Below are positions 9,601 to 16,858 of a stretch of DNA of 43,888 nucleotides, piece after piece. The notes under the pieces are model-generated. The model was not told the origin of the DNA. It did no database searches and saw nothing but the letters and a program-made list of their open reading frames with translations. Numbering within the stretch: position 1 is the first letter of the stretch; each line of letters begins with the position of its first letter. The DNA is from Desulfuromonadales bacterium. Its GTDB lineage: Bacteria; Desulfobacterota; Desulfuromonadia; Desulfuromonadales; BM103. The DNA is taken from contig JAQYVY010000031.1 of the NCBI GenBank assembly GCA_030145195.1, positions 1 through 43,888 on the forward strand. The letters are read 5' to 3'. A program made the position numbers and the translations under genes.

Positions 9601-9680
9601 AACGCAAAGACGCAAAGTCGCCAAGAGAACCAACACCAGCTTTGATAACTTTCCTTTGCGCCTTTGCGGCTTAAGTGAGC
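9601..9680. repeat. Intergenic imperfect inverted repeat, copy 5
   Basis: The left side AACGCAAAGACGCAAAGTCG is mirrored by CTTTGCGCCTTTGCGGCTTA on the right, giving a long hairpin. It is most like the unit at 20801, which opens with the same ACATTTAACGCAAAGACGC-like start. It lies between the etfA stop and the start of the Fe-S oxidoreductase gene, so a hairpin here could separate their transcripts. No ORF is seen in this 217-base gap. Confidence 0.7.
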
Positions 9681-9778
9681 AAAACGAACGAGCGTTAAAC
9701 GGGTTTAAAGGTTTCGGCTCTAACTATTCGTCTCACTGGTGTCTGTGACAGACGTTTGTTTTTCTACAGCCACAGCGG

Positions 9779-10696
9779 TTAGAGCTTCTGAATTCTCTCG
9801 GTGAGCGCCGGCACCAGTTCTTTCAGGTCAGCGACCGCCAGAACATCTGCGACTTCACCAATGGGCGCGTCCTTGTCGGTGTTGATGGCAATGATAAACT
9901 CGGACTTTTTCATCCCGGCCAGGTGTTGAATCGCCCCGGAGATACCGCAGGCGACATAGAGCTTTGGCGAAACCGTCTGCCCAGTGGTGCCGATCTGGCG
10001 GTTATGCTCGGCCCATTCGGCATCGACCACCGGACGGCTGGCACCATATTCGCCACCGAGGGCTTCGGCCAACTGCGAGATCATCTCGAGGTTCTCGGCT
10101 TTACCGATCCCGCGACCGGCGCTAACGATGATCTCGGCCTTGGTCAGATCAACCCCGCCCTTTTCAACCGCTTCGTAGCCACCGAACTCAAGCGGCGAAG
10201 CTGTCGCGGTTTCGATCTTCTCAACTTTCGGCGTCCCGCTCGGCTCGGCACTCAGGCCAAAGGCGCCGCCTTGCAGCGTGACCACGGTCTGAGCGGTCTT
10301 CGACTGCAGATCCCGCCGCAATTTGGCATTGCAGGCAGGCACCACAAAAGTGTTCCCCGCAACATCGACAACTTCCGAGATCTGGGCTGCGTTCAGCGCC
10401 AGAGCAACCCGCGGCGCAAGATCCCAGCCGTACGAAGAATGGCTGAAGACGATCAGCTCAGGCTGTTCTTTGGCGATCACATCAAGCAGCAACTGCTTAT
10501 GCACGGCCGGGTTGAACTCACCGGCTTGAGCAACATCGGCGAGATAAAGCGTGCCGTCGTACTTTGGCAGGGCGGTGTCGCTGCCAACCAGAAACATCGC
10601 ACTTTCGGCCCCCAGCTTTTCAGCAAAGGCAACCAGCTCGTAGGTCGCGTTCAGCAACGCACCCTCTCTATATTCTGCAACCAGTAGAGTTTTCAT
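9779..10696 (-). CDS. etfA: Electron transfer flavoprotein alpha subunit EtfA
   Basis: A 305-residue protein from ATG 10696, chosen because GGGAG lies 5 bases upstream and MKTLLVAEYREG matches EtfA N-termini; a longer frame upstream has no family similarity. The C-terminal FAD domain shows GASRPVVDAEW near residues 222-232, IGTTGQTVSPKLYVACGISG near 237-256 and IAINTDKDAPI near 270, all typical. With EtfB it forms the soluble heterodimer that accepts electrons from acyl-CoA dehydrogenases. It starts 10 bases past etfB, and the putative quinone reductase gene follows. Confidence 0.95.
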   Translation of the reverse strand: MKTLLVAEYREGALLNATYELVAFAEKLGAESAMFLVGSDTALPKYDGTLYLADVAQAGEFNPAVHKQLLLDVIAKEQPELIVFSHSSYGWDLAPRVALALNAAQISEVVDVAGNTFVVPACNAKLRRDLQSKTAQTVVTLQGGAFGLSAEPSGTPKVEKIETATASPLEFGGYEAVEKGGVDLTKAEIIVSAGRGIGKAENLEMISQLAEALGGEYGASRPVVDAEWAEHNRQIGTTGQTVSPKLYVACGISGAIQHLAGMKKSEFIIAINTDKDAPIGEVADVLAVADLKELVPALTERIQKL

Positions 10697-10706
10697 ATCA
10701 GCTCCC

Positions 10707-11480
10707 CTAGGCGAGTACGCCCGTCTTTTCTTTGAGAATCTGCACCAACTGATCGGCGATAGCGCCGACATCGCCTTCCAACACCAATCCGCCGCCTTTC
10801 TTCTCCGGGACATACATCTTGACGGTCTCCTGCCGGGCACCATCCTGAAGCAACGTGGCGACTTCGAGGGTGAGCAGTTCCTTCTTTTTGGCCTTCATGA
10901 TGTTGGGCAGAGTCGGATAGCGCGGGGTATTCAGTCCAAGCTGGCAGGTCAAAAGAGCTGGCGCCTGAGTCTTGATGATCGCCCGCAGGCCGCCTTCCAG
11001 TTCCCGCTTGGCAGTGATCTGACCATTATCAAAGGCGAAGTCGACAATGGTGCTGACACTGGGCAACCCGAGCATCTCAGCCACCAGCACCCCGACCTGG
11101 GCGCTGCCGCGATCTTGCGACTGCATCCCGGTAAAGATCAGGTCAAAACCCTTATCGCGGGCAAAGGCAGCGATAATTGACGCGATTTCAAAGGGGTCTT
11201 TTGCGTAAGAGGCATCATCATTGACATGCACCCCGCGATCACAACCCATGGCAAGCGCCTTCTTCATCGTCTCCTTGACCTTGTCAATGCCGATCGAGAG
11301 CACCGTCACATCGGCTTCACCAACCTGGTCTTTCACCTGGACCGCCTGCTCGACAGCGAACTCGTCATACTCATTCATCCGCCAGGCCAGATCGACGTTG
11401 TCATACCACTTGCCTTCGGTGTTCACTTTGAATTTCGATTCCATGTCCGGAACCTGCTTTATGCACACCAGAATTTTCAC
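10707..11480 (-). CDS. etfB: Electron transfer flavoprotein beta subunit EtfB
   Basis: A 257-residue protein beginning MKILVCIKQVPD, the standard EtfB opening, with NEYDEFAVEQAV near residues 37-48, FTGMQSQDRGSAQVG near 116-130 (the AMP or second-FAD loop region) and a C-terminal arm rich in Lys (IMKAKKKEL) that contacts EtfA. The start is GTG at 11480 with GGGGTG upstream. Whether this Etf is bifurcating cannot be decided by eye; the adjacent quinone-linked Fe-S protein favours the non-bifurcating electron-carrier role. Confidence 0.95.
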   Translation of the reverse strand: MKILVCIKQVPDMESKFKVNTEGKWYDNVDLAWRMNEYDEFAVEQAVQVKDQVGEADVTVLSIGIDKVKETMKKALAMGCDRGVHVNDDASYAKDPFEIASIIAAFARDKGFDLIFTGMQSQDRGSAQVGVLVAEMLGLPSVSTIVDFAFDNGQITAKRELEGGLRAIIKTQAPALLTCQLGLNTPRYPTLPNIMKAKKKELLTLEVATLLQDGARQETVKMYVPEKKGGGLVLEGDVGAIADQLVQILKEKTGVLA

Positions 11481-11555
11481 AATTCACCCCCGGCTGACTG
11501 ATTAACGGTTGAAGTCATCAACAAATCCATAAAGGAGACAGGATACTTGACTATC

Positions 11556-11584
11556 AGTATAACCGCTTAAAACCATTAGTGAAA
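11556..11584 (-). promoter_or_regulatory. Candidate sigma-70 promoter of etfBA
   Basis: On the minus strand TTTCAC (11584-11579), a 17-base spacer and TATACT (11561-11556) stand about 75 bases before the etfB GTG. The -10 is good and the -35 is weak. Confidence 0.4.
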
Positions 11585-11649
11585 AGCTTGTAAATATTTT
11601 TTGTTTATTATTGCGATGAGGGTGCGACTTTGACGAATCAAGCAAAACA

Positions 11650-11689
11650 AACAAGGGGCCAACCTTATGCAGGCTAACCCCTTGTTTTT
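11650..11689. terminator. Bidirectional intrinsic terminator-like hairpin
   Basis: AACAAGGGG (11650-11658) pairs with CCCCTTGTT (11678-11686) around a 19-base loop that has extra partial pairing. T-rich runs follow on both strands (TTTTTG on plus, TGTTTTGC on minus). It would end minus-strand transcripts from the 87-residue gene before etfBA. Confidence 0.6.
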
Positions 11690-11715
11690 GCGATGGTACC
11701 CCGAGCATTCAGAAG

Positions 11716-11757
11716 GGACACTACAGGGACACTTCTAGTAGTGTCCCTGTAGTGTCC
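11716..11757. repeat. Perfect 18-bp inverted repeat (REP-like hairpin) at a stop codon
   Basis: GGACACTACAGGGACACT (11716-11733) and its exact reverse complement (11740-11757) flank a 6-base loop TCTAGT. Each arm itself contains the short unit ggACACT twice. The right arm ends on the last base of the TAG stop of the 87-residue gene. A related AGGGACACT...TGTCCC hairpin occurs at 16343. It resembles palindromic REP elements mobilised by RAYT-type transposases, but no such transposase is in the window. Confidence 0.7.
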
Positions 11758-12020
11758 TATCGGGTTCTAAACTGAAAGCTATCGTGCTCCTCGCGGGCGA
11801 TATCCGCCCTCACCTCTTCGACACTACGCTTGTAGATAATCTCACGGCCCATGATGCTGCCGGCATAGGCCAGGTTGTTACGCGTTGGGGTCAGTTTGCA
11901 TTTGACATTATGCAGCCCCTCACCAAGCACAATCCAGATGGCATCGACCGCCTTATCGGAAGCCACGACCTCCAGGATTTGATTGTCCTCTACCTGTACT
12001 TTGATTTTTGCGTCAGCCAT
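11757..12020 (-). CDS. Hypothetical protein, 87 residues
   Basis: I do not recognise this protein. It is small, soluble and acidic at the start (MADAKIKVQVEDNQIL), with alternating hydrophobic positions that suggest beta strands, followed by a charged helical tail (SVEEVRADIAREEHDSF). There is no signal peptide, no Cys and no known motif. The ATG at 12020 has a distant GGAG. Normal composition and the absence of overlap suggest it is a real gene transcribed alone. A long hairpin covers its stop codon. Confidence 0.6.
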   Translation of the reverse strand: MADAKIKVQVEDNQILEVVASDKAVDAIWIVLGEGLHNVKCKLTPTRNNLAYAGSIMGREIIYKRSVEEVRADIAREEHDSFQFRTR

Positions 12021-12285
12021 TATGTTTGAGGCTCCTGTATTGAAGTTAGATATCGCCTGAATTCTGAATGATCATATGACCTTATGTAAGACCCTATTTC
12101 TAAACACATGATTATAGACAGCTAACTCGATCCAACCAAAGAGCCTTGTGCAATATCAAGGGTAGCCCCCATTCCTTAGATTCCGGTAGAAATTAATCCT
12201 TTTGTTTTCATCAAAAGCTGTTCTAAGATATACCCTTCGTTATAGATAGAAGATAAAGTAATTTTCAATAAATGGAGGGAATCCT

Positions 12286-12530
12286 GTGAAAAAAGTTTTG
12301 TGCTCTTTATCGTAATCCTTTGTGGATGCGTACCGCCCACGAATACACAAAGTTATCTGGATACAATGTCTCGTATCGGCACAGTTCAGCAACGGGATGA
12401 TTCAAAAAAAGAGATGCTGAGCTGCATCAGCAGAGCCCTGCATACTCCCGAAACCCAACTCGGCCAATCAAAGCAGGTCCCCCAGATCAACCTGCATGGG
12501 CGGCAGTTCTCCATGGCTGTTGCGAAATAA
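12286..12530 (+). pseudogene. Small lipoprotein gene interrupted by an apparent -1 frameshift
   Basis: GGAGGG at 12274-12279 sits 6 bases before GTG 12286, an excellent start, but that frame stops after nine codons at 12313-12315. The -1 frame, entered at the A6 tract (12289-12294) or T4 tract (12296-12299), reads MKKSFVLFIVILCGC and then continues for about 66 codons to TAA at 12530. That is a textbook lipoprotein signal with lipobox LCGC. Either a one-base indel has broken the gene, the read is wrong, or ribosomes slip at the A6 tract. An unshifted start at GTG 12300 is possible but lacks a spaced ribosome site and basic residues. The mature part (SYLDTMSRIGTVQQRDD) is unrecognised. It leads the lipoprotein/CHAT block. 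Confidence 0.55.
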
Positions 12531-12622
12531 TTCGACAGAGCAGAACCTGCCAAGGTTGGCTCTTTAACAATACAGTAGCCGCTCGCAAGCTACGTACATT
12601 TTATTTTTTCAAGGAGAAGAAC

Positions 12623-13540
12623 ATGACACAAAGAAAACTACTCGTACTTCTGATTGTGACAGCGCTACTTTTAAGCGGCTGCATCCGAGCAATGGTCAAC
12701 TCGAGCATGAATAAACACTATTCACAACCGAATATGGTCAAAATTGCACCACCTCCAGATGCAAGTGAAGAAGCAATTTTCTACCACAACATCATGCAAG
12801 ATTACGGAACCTTTTTCGCATCCCTGCAAGGGGAGAGCCCAAAGGCCGAACTAACAGCCGAGCAGAAACTGGAGCTGGAAAAGACCATTAAGGAAGGCGA
12901 ACAGAAGAGCAAAAAAAATCTTATTGCGACCATGATGGAATCAGGAAGTTCAAAAATCGAGGCCGAGAGGATGTGGCGCTCCATATCAAAGATAGGTAAG
13001 GGTGACAACACCAAGAGTTACACCGCAAAAGTCCTCCCGACGGGGGCCAACCAAGGCACAGTTACCACCAGCAAATCGATGGGCTCAGACTATTCCATGC
13101 CCAATGTTACAGCATCAGTCGGCTTCATGTATATGGCTCAAGACATAGAAGAAGCTCGCACTATCCTCAAAGACCTCTACCGTAAAGTTGGTGAAATTAA
13201 CTTTGAATCAGACGGCTGGACAATAAAGAATGAAGATTATTTTCAGAAAGAGAATCAACGGATCTACGATGACTGTGTAAAGATCAAAAACATGATAGGA
13301 CCAACCGTAGGGGAGAAACTGAACAAACAGTACCAGAACAATATTGACACCTATGAGAAAAAACTCAATTCACCAATCGATTCATTGTCCTACAACTATA
13401 TCTGGGAGAGCGATGTAATCAGCAAACTCACCAACCTGCCCGAGACAGACCAGCTGAACATCATGTTCAGTGCGTTTGATGGAGGGGAACATTCTTCTGT
13501 CTCAGTAACGATCATGTACATAAAGATGGAATCTTTTTAG
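12623..13540 (+). CDS. Uncharacterised lipoprotein, 305 residues
   Basis: The N-terminus MTQRKLLVLLIVTALLLSGC is a clear lipoprotein signal with lipidated Cys at position 20; the next residue is Ile, so retention by an Asp+2 signal is not expected and an outer-membrane location is plausible. The mature part is hydrophilic and probably helical, with a Glu/Lys-rich stretch near residues 73-100 that may form a coiled coil. No family is recognised. A ribosome site AAGGAG precedes ATG 12623. It stands 92 bases after the small broken lipoprotein and 77 bases before the CHAT gene, from which a hairpin separates it. Confidence 0.8.
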   Translation: MTQRKLLVLLIVTALLLSGCIRAMVNSSMNKHYSQPNMVKIAPPPDASEEAIFYHNIMQDYGTFFASLQGESPKAELTAEQKLELEKTIKEGEQKSKKNLIATMMESGSSKIEAERMWRSISKIGKGDNTKSYTAKVLPTGANQGTVTTSKSMGSDYSMPNVTASVGFMYMAQDIEEARTILKDLYRKVGEINFESDGWTIKNEDYFQKENQRIYDDCVKIKNMIGPTVGEKLNKQYQNNIDTYEKKLNSPIDSLSYNYIWESDVISKLTNLPETDQLNIMFSAFDGGEHSSVSVTIMYIKMESF

Positions 13541-13552
13541 CAGTCAAAGACT

Positions 13553-13581
13553 AAAGCCCCTCTGAGTGACAGAGGGGCTTT
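13553..13581 (+). terminator. Strong hairpin between the lipoprotein and CHAT genes
   Basis: AAAGCCCCTCTG (13553-13564) and CAGAGGGGCTTT (13570-13581) pair perfectly over 12 bp around AGTGA. Only a short T run follows (CTTTACTGT), so it may terminate only partly and set the ratio of the two products. Confidence 0.65.
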
Positions 13582-13617
13582 ACTGTAGCACCCTTAAATT
13601 AGTGAGGAGTAGCCCCG

Positions 13618-16272
13618 ATGACGTACCAAACTGCCGTTAAGATCTTTTTGATTCTTCTATTTATCATATTACAAGGATGTGTCGGTGCGAGACGTTCGGA
13701 GGTTGCAATAAACCCCAAATTGGGACACATGCACAAGATGGCTGAGAACATCAATGACCTGATCAATGAGGGAATAAACCCAGAGAGCAAAAAAACACAG
13801 GAATTGACAGAAGATGAAAAAGACGCCCTGGTCAAGAAATGGTTTAACGAGGGCTATACGTCCTGGGAGGCGTCCGGGCTCAGTGGAAGCATCGCTATCA
13901 GCTCAAGTTTCAGTGATAATGTTTATGCTATCTACTCTCCAATCATCAGTTACTTTGAGGGCAAGGGCCGAATAGGTGAAGCAATCCCCTACCTCAAAGA
14001 GGGCAGTGCCGAGGCTTTAGAGAACCTCGTCATCGGCACCTACCTGGAGTGGCAAATAAAACTGATCGATGCCTACAACGCACTGGGACAAATCGATCTT
14101 GCTGAGAATGAAATCGTCAATCTCGAGAGAATCATACCGGAATATTTCGACTGCGACTTTGATGCAGACCTTCGCCAGTATGACAACCTGACAGTCTTCG
14201 TCAACATCGCTGTTCATCGGGTCAGACTTGATTTTTTGTTAAAGCAGGGCCGTGACATTGAGGTCCCGCTTTGGACGAAGAGATATAAATTTTTAAAATC
14301 GGCAACACAAACATATCCAGAGATAAGAAACTTTGAAGCCGATTCCCGACTGGATGGTCTCACTTTTCTAGTAGGCACTACAATGAAGAAATATGGAGGC
14401 GATAACTCCTATGACCGGATGAATGACAAATATTTCTTCACCTACGCGAAGCTGTTTAGTCTGAATGGACAGAACACGTTGGCATTTGAAGCTCTTGAAG
14501 AAGTCAAAGCATCTTACCGCATCAACATCAAGCGTCTGAAACTTATCGATTATTACTATGGCGCGTGGAACGGCTCACACAACAAGATGAACGACTCGAC
14601 TCAGCCGTACAGAAGTCGAAGCTGGCTCTATTCAAAAGACGCTGAGATTCAACTCCATCTCGACAACGCGCAGAAAGCTTTGGACCTTCTGCAACAGGCA
14701 AAAGTCGAATTTGCCAAGGTCGAGGAGTTGTACGATAAACTGCCTCCTTTCTACAGGCTGTACCACAAGATCGACTTTGACGCCCTGGAACTCAAATTCC
14801 TCGAAGCAAAAACGCTAGAAAAGCTAGGTCGCCATCAGGATGCGAGCGACCTTTACCGGGATAACATTACTTTTTCTGAAAAAATCCGACAGAGCCTTCC
14901 GGTGGAAGAAAGAAATCAGTTCTTCAGATCAACAGCCCAGGAAAGCTACTTCGGGCTCCTGCGATGCGCTACGGCACAATATATGGATAACCGTAGCAAT
15001 GAAACCTTCTCACAAGTTATTGCTGCGGCAGAGAACTTCCGCTCCCGGCAGCTTCGGGAAATGTTACAGAGCGATGACACCACCGACGTTCAGAATATCA
15101 ACTTGACCACTCTCCGCACGCAACTGCCGCAAAAGAGTGGCGCACTGCTGATCGTCGACATGGTCGAATCCTGTCTGGTGGCCTTCTTCGACGGCAAGAC
15201 CCACTCGGTCCATCTCTTCGCAAAAGAGGCTGCCTGGGATCAAAACATCTTCAAACTGCGCAACCGTCTGGCCGAAAACCAGCAGTTCGACTACGCCGGA
15301 TTACGCGAAATATCCCGCCAGGTCTTCACCGGGATCGAGGAACACTTAAGCGAAACAGATCGACTCTATGTCCTGTCCGACGGCGCCCTATCGGCCCTGC
15401 CGCTGGAGATCTTCCCGATCTGGACCAACTCGATTCTCGCCGATCTGACCACGGTCTCCTACCTGCCCTCGCTCGCCCTGCTCGGCCAAAGTTCATCAAG
15501 CAACCATGACAAGCAGCTATTTGCTGTGGCCGACCCAGTCTACAACGCCCAGGAAACCATTGACCGCCATATCGGGCGAGGGGTGATGCAGGCCACCAGG
15601 GGTAGCAGCGAGTTGAGCATGTTCCAGGCTCTGCCCGAGACCCGCGACGAGGTTCAGGACATCTTGACCGGCTTTACCAATAAGGGCTCAATGCTGCTCG
15701 GTAGCGAAGCCAAAGAGAGTAACGTCAAAACGATGGACCTGTCCCCCTACTCCCACATACATTTTGCAACCCATGGCGTCATCGGCGGCGAGATCCCAAC
15801 CCTGACCGAACCGGCGTTGGTGCTTTCCTACGAGGACGGTGAGGATGGTTTCCTGACCGCCAGCGAAGTCTCGAAACTCAACTTGAACGCCGACATGACC
15901 GTCCTTTCAGCCTGCAACACCGGTAACGGTAAATATTTCCGTGGCGAGGGTTTGATGGGGATTGGCCGCGCCTTCATGGTGGCCGGTTCCAAACAGGTCG
16001 TCGTTTCTCTGTGGCCAGTTGACTCCATGGCAACCAAAGAGTTGATGGTCAGCTTTTACCAGCAAATGGCCAGAGGATTGGATGCCCCCGCAGCTCTTGC
16101 AGCGGCAAAGCGTCAATACTATATGACAAACAAGCAGCAGCGAGAGGTTGAATCGGCCAGAGGGATTGGACGTAAGAGAATAAAGTCTTCTGGCGACACT
16201 CCGAAGCGCTTCAAGCAACGCGGCAACCCCTTCTTCTGGTCACCCTTCATCGTGATCTCGGCTGAGGGTTGA
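13618..16272 (+). CDS. TPR-CHAT protease with lipoprotein signal
   Basis: An 884-residue protein. Residues 1-21 (ending FIILQGC) form a lipoprotein signal with Cys21. TPR-like helical repeats run from about 120 to 440, for example QAKVEFAKVEELYDKL and LEKLGRHQDASDLYRDNI. The C-terminal third is a CHAT (caspase HetF-associated with TPRs) peptidase domain: HFATHGVIGGE with the presumed catalytic His719, VLSACNTGNGK with Cys766, then EGLMGIGRAFMVAGSKQVVV and the closing NPFFWSPFIVISAEG. CHAT proteins are usually cytoplasmic, so lipid anchoring is odd. AGGAG lies 8 bases before the ATG. The protease's target is unknown; the two preceding lipoproteins are the natural candidates for partners or substrates. 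Confidence 0.92.
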   Translation: MTYQTAVKIFLILLFIILQGCVGARRSEVAINPKLGHMHKMAENINDLINEGINPESKKTQELTEDEKDALVKKWFNEGYTSWEASGLSGSIAISSSFSDNVYAIYSPIISYFEGKGRIGEAIPYLKEGSAEALENLVIGTYLEWQIKLIDAYNALGQIDLAENEIVNLERIIPEYFDCDFDADLRQYDNLTVFVNIAVHRVRLDFLLKQGRDIEVPLWTKRYKFLKSATQTYPEIRNFEADSRLDGLTFLVGTTMKKYGGDNSYDRMNDKYFFTYAKLFSLNGQNTLAFEALEEVKASYRINIKRLKLIDYYYGAWNGSHNKMNDSTQPYRSRSWLYSKDAEIQLHLDNAQKALDLLQQAKVEFAKVEELYDKLPPFYRLYHKIDFDALELKFLEAKTLEKLGRHQDASDLYRDNITFSEKIRQSLPVEERNQFFRSTAQESYFGLLRCATAQYMDNRSNETFSQVIAAAENFRSRQLREMLQSDDTTDVQNINLTTLRTQLPQKSGALLIVDMVESCLVAFFDGKTHSVHLFAKEAAWDQNIFKLRNRLAENQQFDYAGLREISRQVFTGIEEHLSETDRLYVLSDGALSALPLEIFPIWTNSILADLTTVSYLPSLALLGQSSSSNHDKQLFAVADPVYNAQETIDRHIGRGVMQATRGSSELSMFQALPETRDEVQDILTGFTNKGSMLLGSEAKESNVKTMDLSPYSHIHFATHGVIGGEIPTLTEPALVLSYEDGEDGFLTASEVSKLNLNADMTVLSACNTGNGKYFRGEGLMGIGRAFMVAGSKQVVVSLWPVDSMATKELMVSFYQQMARGLDAPAALAAAKRQYYMTNKQQREVESARGIGRKRIKSSGDTPKRFKQRGNPFFWSPFIVISAEG

Positions 16273-16342
16273 TAGCCACGAGCAAGAACATTAATAGGCC
16301 CTGCGCCGTGCCACGTATTCGGGGGTCCAGCGCCCGGCAAAA

Positions 16343-16366
16343 GGGACACTCTCTTTTGACTGTCCC
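16343..16366. repeat. Short hairpin related to the 11716 palindrome
   Basis: GGGACA (16343-16348) and TGTCCC (16361-16366) flank a 12-base loop. The AGGGACACT stretch is shared with the palindrome at 11716-11757. It lies 71 bases after the CHAT stop codon and might serve as that transcript's 3' end. Confidence 0.4.
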
Positions 16367-16404
16367 CGGCTTCCGGCTCCGGTCTTTGCTGAGAGCTGAA
16401 TTCA

Positions 16405-16533
16405 GTGGCTAACAAACAAAAGCGGCCCACCCAGAATGCTCTGGAGGGGCCGCTTTGTGAGAAATTTCGAGAACTCTCTCAAGGCAACAGCTACATCGCT
16501 ACTATAGTTGGTATGGGACGATAATCGAACTCG
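16405..16533 (-). repeat. Direct repeat: decayed copy of the tRNA-Leu 3' end plus its terminator
   Basis: These 129 bases align almost end to end with 18579-18709. They contain a terminator hairpin (AAAGCGGCCC at 16419-16428 with GGGCCGCTTT at 16447-16456, and an inner CCAGA/TCTGG stem), then TCTCAAGGCAACAGCTA, then a damaged tRNA 3' end in which the T-arm CGAGTTCGATTATCG and the CCA remain readable on the minus strand. The acceptor strand is altered (CCCATA where the intact gene has CCCGGGTA) and the 5' half is missing. It is the left member of a direct repeat that brackets hipBA. Confidence 0.8.
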
Positions 16534-16858
16534 ATTTTAGGGGACATTCTATATCGCCCCAGTCAACACAAAAGATTAACCCTGTAAAACCGCATGTTAA
16601 AAATGCAGTCTGATTCTTCACGCAAATCTCCCTCTGTTTTCGTTCCGGCGTTCGTCTCACATCTTGGCGAATCTTGAGCGACCTCGTAAAAGAACTTCGG
16701 ATCGGCGCGTCTTTATAACTGGCAATGATGGCATTGCCTGCACCAAGGCGTGCAGTAGGCCAGCTTTGCCTTGCTTGGCGATCACCGGATGTCTTCTATT
16801 ATCCCCGTAGGTGGGTCAATTTTGCATGCCGATTAACACTTTGTCTAAAGAAACCACA
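16534..16858. other. Gene-free stretch with a possible insertion-sequence end
   Basis: No ORF is supported here. The segment GGTGGGTCAATTTTGCATGC, followed by CGATTAACACT (about 16811-16841), resembles terminal sequences of IS21-type elements, and the preceding bases could be decayed transposase, but neither reading frame gives a recognisable protein. The stretch lies between the left tRNA fragment and the hipA stop. Confidence 0.3.

Noticed and set aside
9736-9778. GTCTG/CAGAC hairpin as the etfA terminator
   Set aside because: Five-base stem without a T run after it on the minus strand; too weak to list.
11692-11704. Possible third tRNA 3' remnant (TGGTACCCCGAGC next to a terminator hairpin)
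   Set aside because: Only about 13 bases match a tRNA end and no T-arm is present, so chance is likely.
11502-11708. 68-codon minus-strand ORF before etfB
   Set aside because: It crosses a terminator hairpin and the candidate etfB promoter, has no ribosome site and shows no motif.
13618-16272. CHAT gene as part of a type III-E CRISPR (Craspase-like) system
   Set aside because: No cas genes or array nearby, and the protein has a lipoprotein signal that would take it out of the cytoplasm.
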